Counted from the first letter of the stretch, positions 36,701-42,589 are shown. The stretch is 64,000 nt of DNA from Ochotona curzoniae (GCF_017591425.1 NW_024467083.1:16793001-16857000), one strand, 5' to 3'. Numbers and translations: made by a program. The notes: generated by a model not told the origin, from the sequence alone.

Positions 36701-39323
36701 TTCCTCCCTCTTGACCTTTCAAATAAAAAGATATATAAATCTTCAAAGAAAAGAGTATATGAGCATTTCCAAGGAGGCAAAATAAACGTTAATTATAAAA
36801 ATACAATGACAATGATAATAGTAATAACATTCATAAGCACTTATTTCTAAGTACTTTATTTACATAGAGTCATATGATATTCCTAACACCTCTATGGACT
36901 TTCAATTCACTGAAGACAAACAAGCAAGAAAAGAGACAAGAAGGCAGAGTAGAGAGTATGAACAAGGTGTATGTCATAAAAAGGATTTCAAATTAATTCT
37001 GCAGCTTAGTGTTTCCCGGTGAGTGTGATACATCTGGCACACACATGCAAACAATGCTAACACCAAATCGCACAATAAGAAATTATCTCCCTTGCAAACT
37101 TTCTGGTTACATCATGAAGAATGTCTCAGTTTGTGCTAATTCGCCATCAATATCTGTCAGTATTTTACAGAAAAAAAAAATCAGAGAATCCCCATTTATG
37201 GCAGTGATACAAATTTCTGAAGTATTACAGCTGTAAGACAACAGAATATGGAACCTCAGGCCCTACCCCACCTACCCCAAATGTTTAACCATCAACTATA
37301 CACAGAGGAGGTAAAACTTTTTAAAACCCCAATACTTGGAAATAAGCCTGAGATAACTCCATGATCTGAAAAACCTAATGCTAATCATATTAGAAGACTA
37401 GGGAAAATACTTGTTTTCTCCCCAAGTCAGGACAATGCCAGGTGCGGAAAAATTTTTGGGGTCTTTCTGCAGAGGGAAATTTTCTGGGGTCTTTCTGCAG
37501 AGAGAAAAGGAAACAAATGCAGCCATCCCACTTCCCTAGCATTCTGGGACACTTTCCCAGAAGTCATTTCTGGCCTTACCTCGCAAGAGACACACCTCAG
37601 TAACATAGATATACATAGACTGAAAGTGAAAGGATGAAAACAAACTTTATATGCTAATAGAAAACAAAAAGCAAGCAGATGAAATCATTCTAATATAGAA
37701 AACAGACTTTGATGCAAAAACTGTCAAAGACTAAAGGGAATTGTGAAATGGTGAAAGGATCAACAGGAAGACCTGACTGTTGTTGAACCCAATGCCAGAG
37801 CACCTGGCTATTCATAACAAATGTTAGTGGATTTAAAGGGGGACACAGAATCCAAAAAAAAAAATAATAATAATGGAGGACTTTAACACCCTAATTCATC
37901 AACAGATAGATCAACTAGATAGAAAACCACCACCAACAACTAAAAAGCTTATCTGTACTATGAACCAAACGGACCTAATTAATATCTACAAGGACATTTT
38001 ATCCCACACAGGCATAACTCACCTTCTTTTTATCAGTGCATTCAACCTTCTATGGGCCATAAAATAAGTCTTAGGAAATTAAAAAGAAAACATATTATAC
38101 CACAACTAAATATAGCTGTAAATTAACAACTAAAGAAACTCTAGACGATATACAGACACTTGGAGACTGAGTATCTGCTTCTGATGAACACTGGTTCATA
38201 GCAACAGTTGCAATTACAGTATTGAGTGTTCCCATGGTTGGGAATCTGATGGAGGATGGCAGTGGCAAGCATACACATCCCACAACACAGTGAGTGGGTT
38301 CAAGTCCAAGTTCTACTTCTGACTTGAGTTTCCTGCTAATGCACATCTTGGGAGGCAGTGACAACTCAACACGCGGGGCCCTGGCACCCACACGGAAGAC
38401 CCAGATTGGGTTCCAGGCTCCTGGCTTTGAGCTGGTGCATCCCTAGCTGTCGCAGGCAGTTGGGGAGAGAATCTGTGAGTAGATCTCTGTCTCTGTTTCT
38501 TTCCTTTCCAAAAACAAACAGAAGATGTTCTGAATGTCTTGCCTAGGAAACAAATACTCATGTAGTTTGCAAAACGTGACAGTAATTGCAGGCAAATGTC
38601 CTTCCTAATGGAACTAAAAAATAAGGTGCACTTTCCATAACCTTTTTGAAGCTCCCTCATGTAAATGTATAACCCGTGAAAGCAGGCTGAAATAAGTGTA
38701 CGTCATCTCCGAGACTGCTCGTTGACAGAGGGAAAATGATTTTCTTCTCTTCATATTCAGAAATTTCATTTAAATACTTTCAGCAATTGTCCAGAAGAGG
38801 GCCTTAACTGAAGTGTAAGCCAGGGGCCTGGGTCTGACTCTGAAGTCCCTCCGTGTGGACATTAGAAGGGAGCAGCTCTCAGGCACCTATCCGTGCCTGT
38901 CATCAGATATTCTTGAGAAAAGAGGGGACCCTGTTCTGATGAATTCCCAACGGCCAACACGACTGCCAAGTACTATGGGAGGTTAATGTCAGACAAGGTT
39001 CCAGACCACTCAGCGGAGTGCTTCGGCCGCTGTGGAAAGCGGCTATACGGCGGAACCCCCCGGCTCTGACCAGGCTGAGGAGAACCCCACTCCTCTCTGC
39101 CTCAGAAAGGCTTGCCCACCCTCCTATGCGAGTGACTTACCTTCTCCGAGTTCTGCCCAAACGCGGAGCTCCGGTTTTTCAGCCCCTCCTTGAGCTCCAG
39201 AATGTCCAACACGCCGTCCCCGTTACGGTCCAGTTTTTCAAAGAGGCTGCCGTAGCGTTTGTTGTCATCGTCATTCTGGCAGGCCACGCCTGGCAGCACG
39301 AAGCCCCGCAGCCAGCGCAGCAT
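618..39323 (-). CDS. SLC25A54: SCaMC-1-like calcium-binding mitochondrial carrier, 5' eight exons (partial gene)
   Basis: Family members exchange ATP-Mg (or ADP) for phosphate across the inner mitochondrial membrane, gated by calcium on an N-terminal EF-hand domain. Exons: 39141-39323, 35498-35624, 34213-34300, 30544-30655, 19032-19190, 13012-13164, 4364-4471, 618-785. Together they give 1098 nt = 366 codons with no stop; phases are 0,1,2,0,0,0,0,0 and all visible junctions are GT/AG. Residues 1-170 hold four EF-hands, about 171-194 a linker, and 195-366 carrier repeats 1 and 2. Repeat 3 and the stop lie beyond base 1. Exon lengths match SLC25A24, but residues differ at many family-fixed sites (e.g. 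exon 6 ends [11 protein letters not shown], against ETAVKFWAYEQ in SLC25A24). This points to the tandem paralogue SCaMC-1L/Slc25a54, known in mouse as testis-restricted. Family is near certain; the paralogue, and so the symbol, is inferred. Confidence 0.72.
945..1240 (-). mobile_element. CSINE, full length, old
   Basis: Antisense CSINE in intron 7: poly-T/AGATTTATT-like end on the left and the degraded tRNA-like head (ggggccagtct-type) on the right. Heavily diverged. Confidence 0.75.
1420..1550 (-). mobile_element. CSINE central fragment, old
   Basis: Antisense match to the middle of the CSINE (gcctggaactca, gtgggtggcaggaatccaatgac, gccatcaactct). Both ends are missing; the short open frame across it is a by-product of the SINE. 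Confidence 0.5.
1560..2000. other. Intron 7 segment, nothing recognised
   Basis: AT-rich sequence with no convincing repeat or exon. Confidence 0.4.
2000..4260 (-). mobile_element. L1, internally deleted (3' UTR joined to ORF2 start, ORF1 and 5' UTR)
   Basis: On the minus strand: about 3610-4260 is 5' UTR-like with the upstream part of ORF1, and 2889-3206 encodes the ORF1p C-terminal region ([36 protein letters not shown]). 2586-2786 is the ORF2 start ([27 protein letters not shown] of the endonuclease). Left of about 2540 the sequence is L1 3' UTR (compare 24433-24560). Nearly all of ORF2 is missing between the two blocks. Frames are broken; not functional. Confidence 0.75.
4364..4471 (-). 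CDS. SLC25A54: Exon 7: helix 3 of carrier repeat 2
   Basis: Acceptor tacag, donor gtatgc; 108 nt = 36 codons. Encodes [18 protein letters not shown] and then [18 protein letters not shown], a close match to SLC25A24 helix 3. The second signature PMEVIK (residues 308-313) is split across the intron to exon 8, as in SLC25A24. Confidence 0.93.
4472..5620. other. Intron 6 segment, nothing recognised
   Basis: Unique-looking AT-rich intron sequence next to exon 7. Confidence 0.4.
5622..5855 (-). mobile_element. CSINE, old
   Basis: Antisense CSINE: gatttattcatttat tail, ggttcactccccaaatg, ccaggtctcacacatgggtgg, then a degraded head near tgtgggatgat. Confidence 0.7.
5940..6480 (+). mobile_element. 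MaLR-type LTR remnant, interrupted
   Basis: The start (atgatttgaatatcccctcc...ttcatgttgaaactt-like) and the end (tctataaattacacagtgtgtg...gcacaaaacagactaaaaca) match MLT1/MST-class ERVL-MaLR LTRs. Between about 6030 and 6240 unrelated AT-rich sequence replaces the LTR middle. Non-coding ancient LTR. Confidence 0.5.
6850..7800 (+). mobile_element. L1 ORF2/3' fragment with an inverted internal block
   Basis: Sense L1 from about 6850 to 7440 (aaatatctaggagtgaac, atgaaatccctaatcaaaatc, atagtcaactgatcttcacc). An antisense block at about 7445-7655 follows (gcagtgtggaagctctttggttt, cttttgttgtctgtgttttgg). Sense L1 resumes (gactcaaaatggattaaaga) to about 7800. The two sense parts are adjacent in the usual L1 order. 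Confidence 0.7.
7800..8060. other. Intron 6 segment, nothing recognised
   Basis: Sequence between the L1 and the MIR with no clear match. Confidence 0.35.
8060..8212 (-). mobile_element. MIR, left half of a split copy
   Basis: Antisense MIR: ctaagcactttatatgcatat, then ttaatcattattacttct, breaking off at 8212 where the VNTR retroposon begins. The rest continues at 10671. Confidence 0.65.
8191..8212 (+). repeat. Left target-site duplication of the VNTR retroposon
   Basis: aaagaatatttatataccattg, repeated imperfectly at 10649-10670 (aaaggatatttatatcgattg). The differences suit an old insertion. Confidence 0.65.
8213..8490 (+). promoter_or_regulatory. YY1-like motifs at the starts of two tandem modules
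   Basis: CCACCATCTTGGTGG at 8213-8227 is a short inverted repeat containing a YY1-like core. CCGCCATCTTGG at 8475-8486 is a consensus-type YY1 site. The two ccatcttggtgg cores are 262 bp apart. Human L1 also carries a YY1 site at its extreme 5' end, in the opposite orientation. Confidence 0.5.
9690..10160 (+). repeat. Tandem array, about five units of roughly 90 bp
   Basis: Repeating phrases: gtctgtgagccccag, gggtccag, cctgggtctcctggcccag, atccttgggtctgcctgcatggt. Divergent units, part of copy A. Confidence 0.65.
10671..10765 (-). mobile_element. MIR, right half of the split copy
   Basis: Continues the MIR broken at 8212: ggcctaggattggaatctgg, cagagtccaagactttaaat, ctactctgtgtagc. Confidence 0.6.
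10766..11440. other. Intron 6 segment, nothing recognised
   Basis: AT-rich; no clear repeat. Confidence 0.35.
11500..11855 (+). mobile_element. Old L1 3' end fragment
   Basis: Sense L1 3' region: gggaatatactcaaaagacagg, gttcacaatagccaaaatgtgg, aatggataaagaaa, gacactgtcttcaatgaa, ttctcccttacatgtg. Confidence 0.75.
11863..12217 (+). mobile_element. CSINE, full length
   Basis: ggggccagttctgtggcat head, gttcaagtcctg (B-box-like), ccacttctgatccagctccctg, pyrimidine-rich 3' region and A-rich tail, directly after the L1 fragment. Confidence 0.85.
12220..12830. other. Intron 6 segment with a CA microsatellite
   Basis: Mostly unrecognised; contains (CA)n at about 12549-12571. Confidence 0.5.
12549..12571 (+). 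repeat. (CA)n microsatellite
   Basis: About 11 CA dinucleotides in a row. Confidence 0.95.
12830..12990 (+). mobile_element. CSINE 3' part, next to exon 6
   Basis: Sense 3' region with ctctgtaaacttacctttcc, aataaaaataataaatcttta and an A tail. It ends about 20 nt from the exon 6 donor. Confidence 0.7.
13012..13164 (-). CDS. SLC25A54: Exon 6: carrier repeat 1, matrix helix and helix 2
   Basis: 153 nt = 51 codons. I chose the acceptor ttctag at 13165 over one 6 nt further in because only it restores the SLC25A24 spacing: VQSLKTRKM here aligns with VHGSKSDKM. Donor gtatgg. Contains [13 protein letters not shown], matching [DE]Gxxxx[WYF][KR]G, and helix 2 [18 protein letters not shown]. The helix 2 stretch after APET departs strongly from SLC25A24, in a segment lining the translocation path. 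Confidence 0.9.
13441..13778 (-). mobile_element. CSINE, full length, fairly young
   Basis: Antisense: agattgatttattttttt, ccgatgattcactccc, ggtctcccacacgggtgcag, ttcccaggccacaagcaggg, ggattagaaccgg, head at about 13770. Lies in intron 5. Confidence 0.9.
13780..14465. other. Intron 5 segment, nothing recognised
   Basis: AT-rich; no convincing repeat. Confidence 0.35.
14467..14835 (+). mobile_element. MLT1-type MaLR LTR remnant
   Basis: Pattern in order: aaatcctcattgttcagaat, ggtcctaatctgacgcaag, tctacaggtcaaggagac, cttggacttgcagcctcca, gaattgt...tagatttctgttaattaag. Old and degraded; no coding part. Confidence 0.55.
14938..15262 (+). mobile_element. CSINE, full length
   Basis: tgtgctatggcacagaaacc head, gcatcccatatgggcacc, ccacttctgatatagc, and aaataaatccttac tail. 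Confidence 0.85.
15400..15658 (+). mobile_element. CSINE, 5'-truncated
   Basis: gttgctccacttctgatcc, ttcccatgtgggagatgg, ctctgcctttcaagtaaat: the older, rabbit-like 3' end. Confidence 0.8.
15783..16430 (-). mobile_element. Old CSINE interrupted by a younger CSINE
   Basis: Two arms (15783-15863 and 16219-16430) form one antisense CSINE: agattgatttattatttaaa, then tctggtttactccccagatg, then ccaaattcaaacatgtgctc. The insertion at 15864-16204 sits between them. Confidence 0.8.
15864..16204 (-). mobile_element. Young CSINE inside an older CSINE, with TSD
   Basis: Near-consensus antisense copy with a CpG-rich tRNA-like head (cttgcgccaccgcgccgggccc). A 14 bp target-site duplication, gaaagttctctttc, is perfect at 15850-15863 and 16205-16218. 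The poly-T lies at the left, as expected for the minus orientation. Confidence 0.95.
16430..17073. other. Intron 5 segment, nothing recognised
   Basis: AT-rich sequence without a clear match. Confidence 0.35.
17074..17255 (-). mobile_element. MIR
   Basis: Antisense MIR: acatttgctatgtaccagat, actatgctaagtgctg, then agggccatctgactccggtc...ctgctctt. Confidence 0.7.
17398..17705 (+). repeat. Pyrimidine-rich tract with strong strand asymmetry
   Basis: About 300 bp rich in C and T with few G residues; no short tandem unit. Low complexity, so the open frame through it is not evidence of a gene. Confidence 0.6.
17710..19031. other. Intron 5 segment, nothing recognised
   Basis: AT-rich DNA up to the exon 5 donor side; open frames at 18160-18389 match nothing I know. 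Confidence 0.35.
19032..19190 (-). CDS. SLC25A54: Exon 5: linker and first transmembrane helix of carrier repeat 1
   Basis: Acceptor tattag, donor gtagtt; 159 nt = 53 codons. The linker [20 protein letters not shown] closely follows SLC25A24. Helix 1 carries the signature PFDRLK (residues 214-219), fitting P-x-[DE]-x-x-[KR]. SLC25A24 has GIAGAVSRT in helix 1; here it is GIASAVART, replacing a helix-packing Gly with Ser. Confidence 0.93.
19347..19664 (-). mobile_element. CSINE, full length
   Basis: Antisense copy in intron 4, about 155 bp from exon 5: agatttatttgtacttattt, caccggttcactctcc, ttcccaggccacaagcag, cccatatgggataccagc. Confidence 0.88.
19975..20100 (+). mobile_element. MIR fragment
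   Basis: agacctgagttctaccacttat...caaatctctttgg resembles the MIR core. Weak. Confidence 0.4.
20103..20245 (+). mobile_element. L2 3' fragment
   Basis: ccagtcacactcccacctcag, tgagcattc-like text, and ctacctaaaacatttttcc recall the L2 ORF end. Weak. Confidence 0.4.
20250..21730. other. Intron 4 segment, mostly unrecognised
   Basis: No exon or clear repeat, apart from a possible L2 scrap at 21640-21690 (cattgtaagctcctagaggg). Confidence 0.4.
21733..21995 (+). mobile_element. CSINE, old
   Basis: gttgggatggtggtatactg head, atctgcagtgccagcatcc, ctggctcaactccagccatt, ending in an old, shortened 3' part. Confidence 0.82.
22030..22140 (+). mobile_element. MIR fragment
   Basis: tagtatgctaagacggacaa, gaggacctgcgttcagct, gttaccttacctg fit the MIR 5' half. 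Confidence 0.45.
22208..22325 (-). mobile_element. CSINE 3' fragment
   Basis: Antisense tail agatatttattttttattgg, then ctgctggttcacttccc, truncated at cccaagg. Confidence 0.65.
22650..23515 (+). mobile_element. Possible endogenous retrovirus LTR
   Basis: GC-moderate block ending in gcagcctggaggtcaatc, tttctctcttcctgctgaga and a polyadenylation-type aataaacttaaaa, typical of an LTR R/U5 region. No coding retroviral domain is seen beside it. Boundaries and class are uncertain. Confidence 0.4.
24419..24432 (+). repeat. Left TSD of the L1 3' fragment
   Basis: aaatacaatgttgc; the partner at 24781-24794 reads aaatacagggttgc (12 of 14 identical). Confidence 0.8.
24433..24780 (+). mobile_element. 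L1 3' UTR fragment inserted into an older L1, with TSD
   Basis: A 348 bp sense L1 3' end: cagatgtggaaacaaagtgc, agattaaagatggactccc, gaaatcccagagtctatgc, then ataaaacaataaaattttt. It splits an antisense L1 whose sequence resumes at 24795. Heavily 5'-truncated. Confidence 0.88.
27360..28235. other. Intron 4 segment, nothing recognised
   Basis: No clear repeat or exon. Confidence 0.35.
28235..28620 (-). mobile_element. MLT1-type MaLR LTR remnant
   Basis: Antisense: acaaattcattcacagttt, gactgaaaatctaaaatcaag, tctctgtctgcacctacac, then gtggacacaatttagcccat. Confidence 0.6.
28620..29175. other. Intron 4 segment, nothing recognised
   Basis: AT-rich; no clear match. Confidence 0.35.
29178..29515 (+). 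mobile_element. CSINE, old
   Basis: agtgagcattatgatgtagc head, tggtcaagtcctggttactc, aagtgcctgggcccctgcc, ttttcaagtagataaaa end. Confidence 0.8.
29520..30543. other. Intron 4 segment next to exon 4, nothing recognised
   Basis: AT-rich with a poly-T run at about 30105-30121. Confidence 0.4.
30544..30655 (-). CDS. SLC25A54: Exon 4: EF-hand 4 and linker helix
   Basis: Acceptor tttcag, donor gtaaga; 112 nt. Encodes [19 protein letters not shown], an intact EF-hand 4 (D135-E146), then [26 protein letters not shown] is the conserved amphipathic helix that ends the regulatory domain and moves on calcium binding in SLC25A24. Confidence 0.92.
30900..32030 (+). mobile_element. Possible ERV LTR sequence, two polyadenylation-like blocks
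   Basis: About 30900-31390 carries gcccagacatgtagcacct and attaataaaagtgatgaga. About 31600-32030 carries aaataaaaaagacagcttct, cttttcaccgattccacatc and ggagctggcttccggca, like the 3' part of a class II ERV LTR. Between them is AT-rich sequence I cannot assign. No intact retroviral gene. Might be one degraded LTR or two. Confidence 0.4.
32030..33430. other. Intron 3 segment, nothing firmly recognised
   Basis: Possible L2 scrap at 32440-32515. Short open frames at 32497-32699 and 33007-33237 match no family I know. A TA repeat lies near 32762-32774. Confidence 0.35.
33430..34060 (-). mobile_element. Old L1 3' fragment
   Basis: Antisense: tagttccatccatcttgttcc, ctttttatggctgaacaata, gtgctgtaatgatcatggg, then cattcccagaaactgtgtag. 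Confidence 0.75.
34213..34300 (-). CDS. SLC25A54: Exon 3: rest of EF-hand 3
   Basis: Acceptor aaag, donor gttagc (a less common donor); 88 nt, ending in phase 2 (AG|C serine codon). Completes EF-hand 3 (DKNSDGIIEASE, residues 99-110, all ligands present) and the helix [16 protein letters not shown] that leads to EF-hand 4. Aligns without gaps to SLC25A24 exon 3. Confidence 0.9.
34485..35125 (+). mobile_element. CSINE sequence, interrupted or two partial copies
   Basis: Head-like part at 34485-34630 (gggcatgtggcatagcagtg). A 3' two-thirds at about 34830-35125 (agtcccagctccactcccaa, tgcctttcaaataaatta). About 200 bp of unrelated sequence lies between. Falls in intron 2. Confidence 0.65.
35052..35076 (+). 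repeat. (TC)n microsatellite
   Basis: Run of TC dinucleotides inside the CSINE pyrimidine tract. Confidence 0.9.
35498..35624 (-). CDS. SLC25A54: Exon 2: EF-hand 2 and start of EF-hand 3
   Basis: Acceptor tag before GAAATCCTT; donor gtgtgt at 35497; 127 nt, ending in phase 1. Encodes [19 protein letters not shown] followed by the [10 protein letters not shown] helix that is nearly invariant in SCaMC-1. EF-hand 2 loop (residues 68-79, [12 protein letters not shown]) keeps D1, N3, D5, D9 and E12 but has Ser instead of the usual Gly at loop position 6. EF-hand 3 begins at D99. Confidence 0.92.
35630..36465. other. Intron 1 segment, nothing recognised
   Basis: No exon or clear repeat. Confidence 0.35.
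36470..36752 (+). mobile_element. CSINE, old
   Basis: tgcggcacagtggggtaagc head, ctgttgtggccatttgggta, cctttcaaataaaaag end. Confidence 0.82.
36790..36970 (-). mobile_element. MIR fragment
   Basis: cattcataagcacttatttc, taagtactttatttacatag, cctaacacctctatgg fit antisense MIR. Confidence 0.55.
36970..37585. other. Intron 1 segment with a short duplication
   Basis: Mostly unrecognised. A unit of about 29 bp (tctggggtctttctgcagag type) occurs twice at 37449-37506. Confidence 0.5.
37585..38170 (+). mobile_element. Old L1 ORF2 endonuclease-region fragment
   Basis: Sense: gactgaaagtgaaaggatg, agactttgatgcaaaaact, atggaggactttaacaccc, aaccaaacggacctaatta, gccataaaataagtcttagg. The open frame at 37873-38067 ([18 protein letters not shown]) is this decayed ORF2. 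Confidence 0.8.
38235..38520 (+). mobile_element. CSINE, old
   Basis: Sense copy: gagtgggttcaagtccaag, gacccagattgggttccagg, cctttccaaaaacaaa. Confidence 0.75.
38530..39000. other. Intron 1 segment, nothing recognised
   Basis: Intronic sequence leading to the CpG-rich exon 1 region. Confidence 0.4.
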
Positions 39324-39700
39324 GGCGGGTCGGCAGGCGCCTGCGGCGACCTCCGAGTGACGGCCTTCCGGTGACACCTGCCGCCGCTTCCCCTGCCCAG
39401 GTGAGCACCTGGCAACTGCCTGCCGGGATGCCCGCGCTCCCGCGCTCCGACCCGCGGCAGGTGAAGGCTCCCGCGCCAAGGACTCGGGCGCAGCCGAGAG
39501 AGGGCCGCTGACCTCGTCACGGTGCACCCTCTCCTCGGGCTTTCTGGCCTGAGGCACCTCGCGAGATTTGTCCTGCCCTGGTGACCTGTTCCGAGCAACC
39601 TCTGGGTGGGGTTGCCGAGGAAGCTGAAGGAAGTTTTGAGCAACCTGAGCACGTTCACTCGGGATTCTCCAAACGTCCTGTTAACAAAGTTCCGGGCTGA
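39000..39700 (-). promoter_or_regulatory. CpG-dense first-exon/promoter region
   Basis: The only stretch of the window with dense CpG dinucleotides; it surrounds exon 1 and the sequence upstream of the ATG. No TATAAA is visible on the minus strand upstream of the start codon, consistent with a CpG-type promoter. A TGACG half-CRE lies at 39515-39519 (minus). The transcription start cannot be placed from sequence alone. Confidence 0.6.
39141..39323 (-). CDS. SLC25A54: Exon 1: start codon, N-terminus and EF-hand 1
   Basis: Encodes residues 1-61, starting [11 protein letters not shown], which matches the SCaMC-1 start. The first EF-hand loop [12 protein letters not shown] (residues 32-43) has all calcium ligands (D1, N3, D5, D9, E12). 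The exon ends ...GAG AAG followed by donor gtaagt at 39140. The ATG is at 39321-39323 with G at -3, a fair Kozak context. The reading frame stays open upstream to another in-frame ATG at 39555-39557, but the family start favours the inner ATG. Exon length (61 codons) equals that of human SLC25A24. Confidence 0.92.
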
Positions 39701-40110
39701 GCCCTGAGAATCATGGCAGCCGGTGAGGCCTGGACAAGCAAGGTGCTGGTCTTGCTCCATGCCCTCGGTGAAGCCACGGTGCCATGGTACCCCTGTGGGA
39801 AGACCTGAGTGTTGGGGTCAGGGAGCTTGGTAGAAGAGAGGAGCCCCTGCCAGTGTTCTCATCCTGGGCCTGTGTTGGTTCCAAGATCCCACCGCTGCGT
39901 CCTCACCCCGCTCCAGCAGCTAACGCCACTGCAGTCTCATTTCAGCACCTGCCATTCCGAACTTAAGCTTTTGTAATCCAAGTCACGATCTCTTGCAGCT
40001 CCTTTAGCTTCTTTATGGGTCTCATAGCTGAAGTGGAGGCCCTGAGCAGTTGGGGTGCACGGCCCTGAAGTCTGTTGTACTAAGGTGGCTGTGCAATTTG
40101 TTACTAGTCT
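39700..40110. other. Upstream flank, nothing recognised
   Basis: No exon on either strand that I can identify. Confidence 0.4.
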
Positions 40111-40260
40111 AACACTGTGTCCTCTGCCGCTGGCACATTGGACAAGCCCAAACTAGCTCAAGTGACTGGATTCCTGCCATCTATGAGGCAGAGCTGGATG
40201 GAGATACTGGGTCAGGCGTCAGCCCGTTATAAGCTTCAGGGGTCAGAATCAGCAGATGAC
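40110..40260 (+). mobile_element. CSINE central fragment
   Basis: caagtgactggattcctgcc, ctggatggagata: the middle of an old CSINE. Weak. Confidence 0.4.
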
Positions 40261-40344
40261 AGCATTCTCTGCCCCTCAAAACAAAAAAAGCAAACTCGAA
40301 ATTCCGAATTAATCCAAAGAGTAAAGTGGGGGAAAAGTTAAAAA

Positions 40345-40650
40345 ATAGGCCAGGCACAGTAACCTAGTGGATAAAGTCCCTGCCTTGCAGGTGCTAGGAT
40401 CCCATATAGTTTGTGTCCTAGATGTTCCATTTCCCATCCTGCTCCCTGCCTGTGGCCTAGGAAAGCAGTGGGGGAGAGCCCAAAACCTTGGGACCCTGCA
40501 CCGGTGTGGGAGACCCAGAAGTTTCTAGTGGCTCAGCTGCAGCCATTGCAGCCACTTTAAGAGTGAACTAGCCAACGAAAAATTCTTTCTGTCTGTATCT
40601 CCTCTCTGTGTGACTACCTTTCCAAAAAATAAATCTTTTTAAAAAAATAG
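40345..40650 (+). mobile_element. CSINE, full length
   Basis: ggccaggcacagtaacctag head, gaccctgcaccggtgtggg, gactacctttccaaaaaata and A tail. Confidence 0.9.
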
Positions 40651-41110
40651 AGTAAGAATAGTTGAAACAAAACAAGATACTAGACCTCACAGCCAGCGTG
40701 ACACTGTAAATACAATTAAAAGGCATTACAAACAAAAGCCAGCTCTTAACAATGACTCCCTGCAGTTTTACTTTCTACAGCTTCATTACTCATCACATCA
40801 GTCAAACACAATCCAAAAATATTTGAGGGATAACCCAACAATTTCACCCTTAGCTTTTTACGCTACAGAAATGGCCATGTGTGTCAAACAAACAAACAAA
40901 CAAACAAGACCCAGAAGCAAACCAAATATTCTTTTCTTTTTTATTGCATATTTATTACAGTTCTTCTTCACAAATATACACTCCTTTAGGCCTCGATAAC
41001 AAGTAACAAGTAGAAAAAATAATAACAAAAAGCAGAGGAATAATAAGTAAACAAAGAATTGAAGAACCTGCTGTTTCTTCAGTGTTAGCACAGAAGCTAT
41101 ACACAAGACT
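40650..41110. other. Upstream flank, nothing recognised
   Basis: Contains a short (CAAA)n run near 40889-40908. Confidence 0.5.
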
Positions 41111-42560
41111 CAGACCCAGAGAGTCACTTTTGTACCCTTAGATTATATTTTTTAAATTCTGTGTATTAATTACCACAGATCAAAGAAAACATATGATATT
41201 TGTCTTTGGGACTAGCTTATTTACTAGCTTATTTCACTAAAGCGTAATGGTTCCCAATTGCATCCATTTAGTAGCAAAAGAAAAGATTCCATTCTCTCGA
41301 TGACTGAGTCGTATCCATAGTGTATGTGTACCACATTTTGGTTATTTGGTCATCTGTTAATGAGCGTTTGGGTTGATTCTATTTCTTAGTTATTGTGAAT
41401 TGGACTGCTATATCTATAAGGGTACAGATAACTCTGTTGTATTCTGTTTTCACTTCATTTGAACGAATTCCCAGGAGTGGGATGGCTGGATCACATTGTG
41501 GATCTATTTTCAGATTTCTGCGGAATTTCCATACAGTCTTCCATAATGGTTGCACTAGTTTGCATCCCCACCAACAGTGGATTGGGGTAGCTGTTTCCCC
41601 ACATTCTCATCAGCTTTTATTTATTTATTTATTTTTGATTTACAAATGGTAGCCGCTCTAATGGGGATGAAGTGAAACCTTATTGCAGTTTTTATTTGCA
41701 TTTCCCTGATGGCAAGTAAGCCTGAGCATTGCTTCAGATGTTGGCCCTTTGAGCTTTCTCCTTTGAGAACTGCCTTGTCTGTTGCCAGATCTTAGCGCAT
41801 GCAACTCCAACTTCTCCCCATTCAATATGATGCTGGCTATGGGTTTTTCATTTATTGCCTCGTTTATGTGGAGAAATGATTCTTCCATACCCAATTTTCT
41901 AAAGTTTATTTTTTATCAAGAGAAGATCTGTATTTTATCCAATGTTTTCTCTGCATCTACGAGACAACCATGTGGTGTTTATTCTTTAGTTTGTTGATAT
42001 AATGTATCACATTTATTGATTTACGTATATTAAATCCTGAATACCAGAAATAAATCCATCTTGGTCTGGGTGAATGATCTTTCTGATGTGTTGCTGGATT
42101 TGGTTAGCTAGTATTTTGTTGAGGATTTCTATATCTGTAATTTTTAGGAATATCTGTCTAGAGTTTATTGTATGTTTTTCTAATTTTTGAATTAAGGTGA
42201 TGATGGGCTCATAGGAGTTGAGAGGATTCCCTCCCTTTGGATTATTTTGAATATTTTGAGAAGAATTGGAGTTGATTCTACAAGAAAATTTTGGTAGAAT
42301 TCTGCGGTGAAGCCATTTGATCCTGGAAATGTCTTTGTTGGGTAGGTCCTTATCACTGATTGAATCCCCATCACAATAATTGGTATATTTAGATTTTCTC
42401 TGTCCTCCTGAGTTGGTTGGTAGATTGTATCCATTGAGAAATCTATCTTCTTCGTGGTTTTCCAGTTTGTTGTTGTATGACTGTAGTAATTTCTGATGAT
42501 TCTGCATCTATCTATGGTGTCTAATGGTTATACTTCCCTTATGTCTGATTTTGTTGACAA
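41110..42560 (-). mobile_element. L1, antisense, internally deleted
   Basis: 3' region at 41110-41740, then a jump near 41745-41770 into ORF2. 42013-42507 encodes KILANQIQQHIRKIIHPDQD, a reverse transcriptase block, with upstream EILNK. Non-functional. Confidence 0.78.
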
Positions 42561-42589
42561 AAGCAGTACTAAGAGTAAATTTTTGGGCC

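Noticed and set aside
618..39323. Processed pseudogene of SLC25A24
   Set aside because: Introns of 1-11 kb with GT/AG sites and phase-correct exons rule out a retrocopy; no stop or frameshift in 366 codons.
39102..39760. Long overlapping open frames on both strands around exon 1
   Set aside because: CpG/GC-rich sequence lacks stops. Only the frame giving MLRWLR and an EF-hand has family support.
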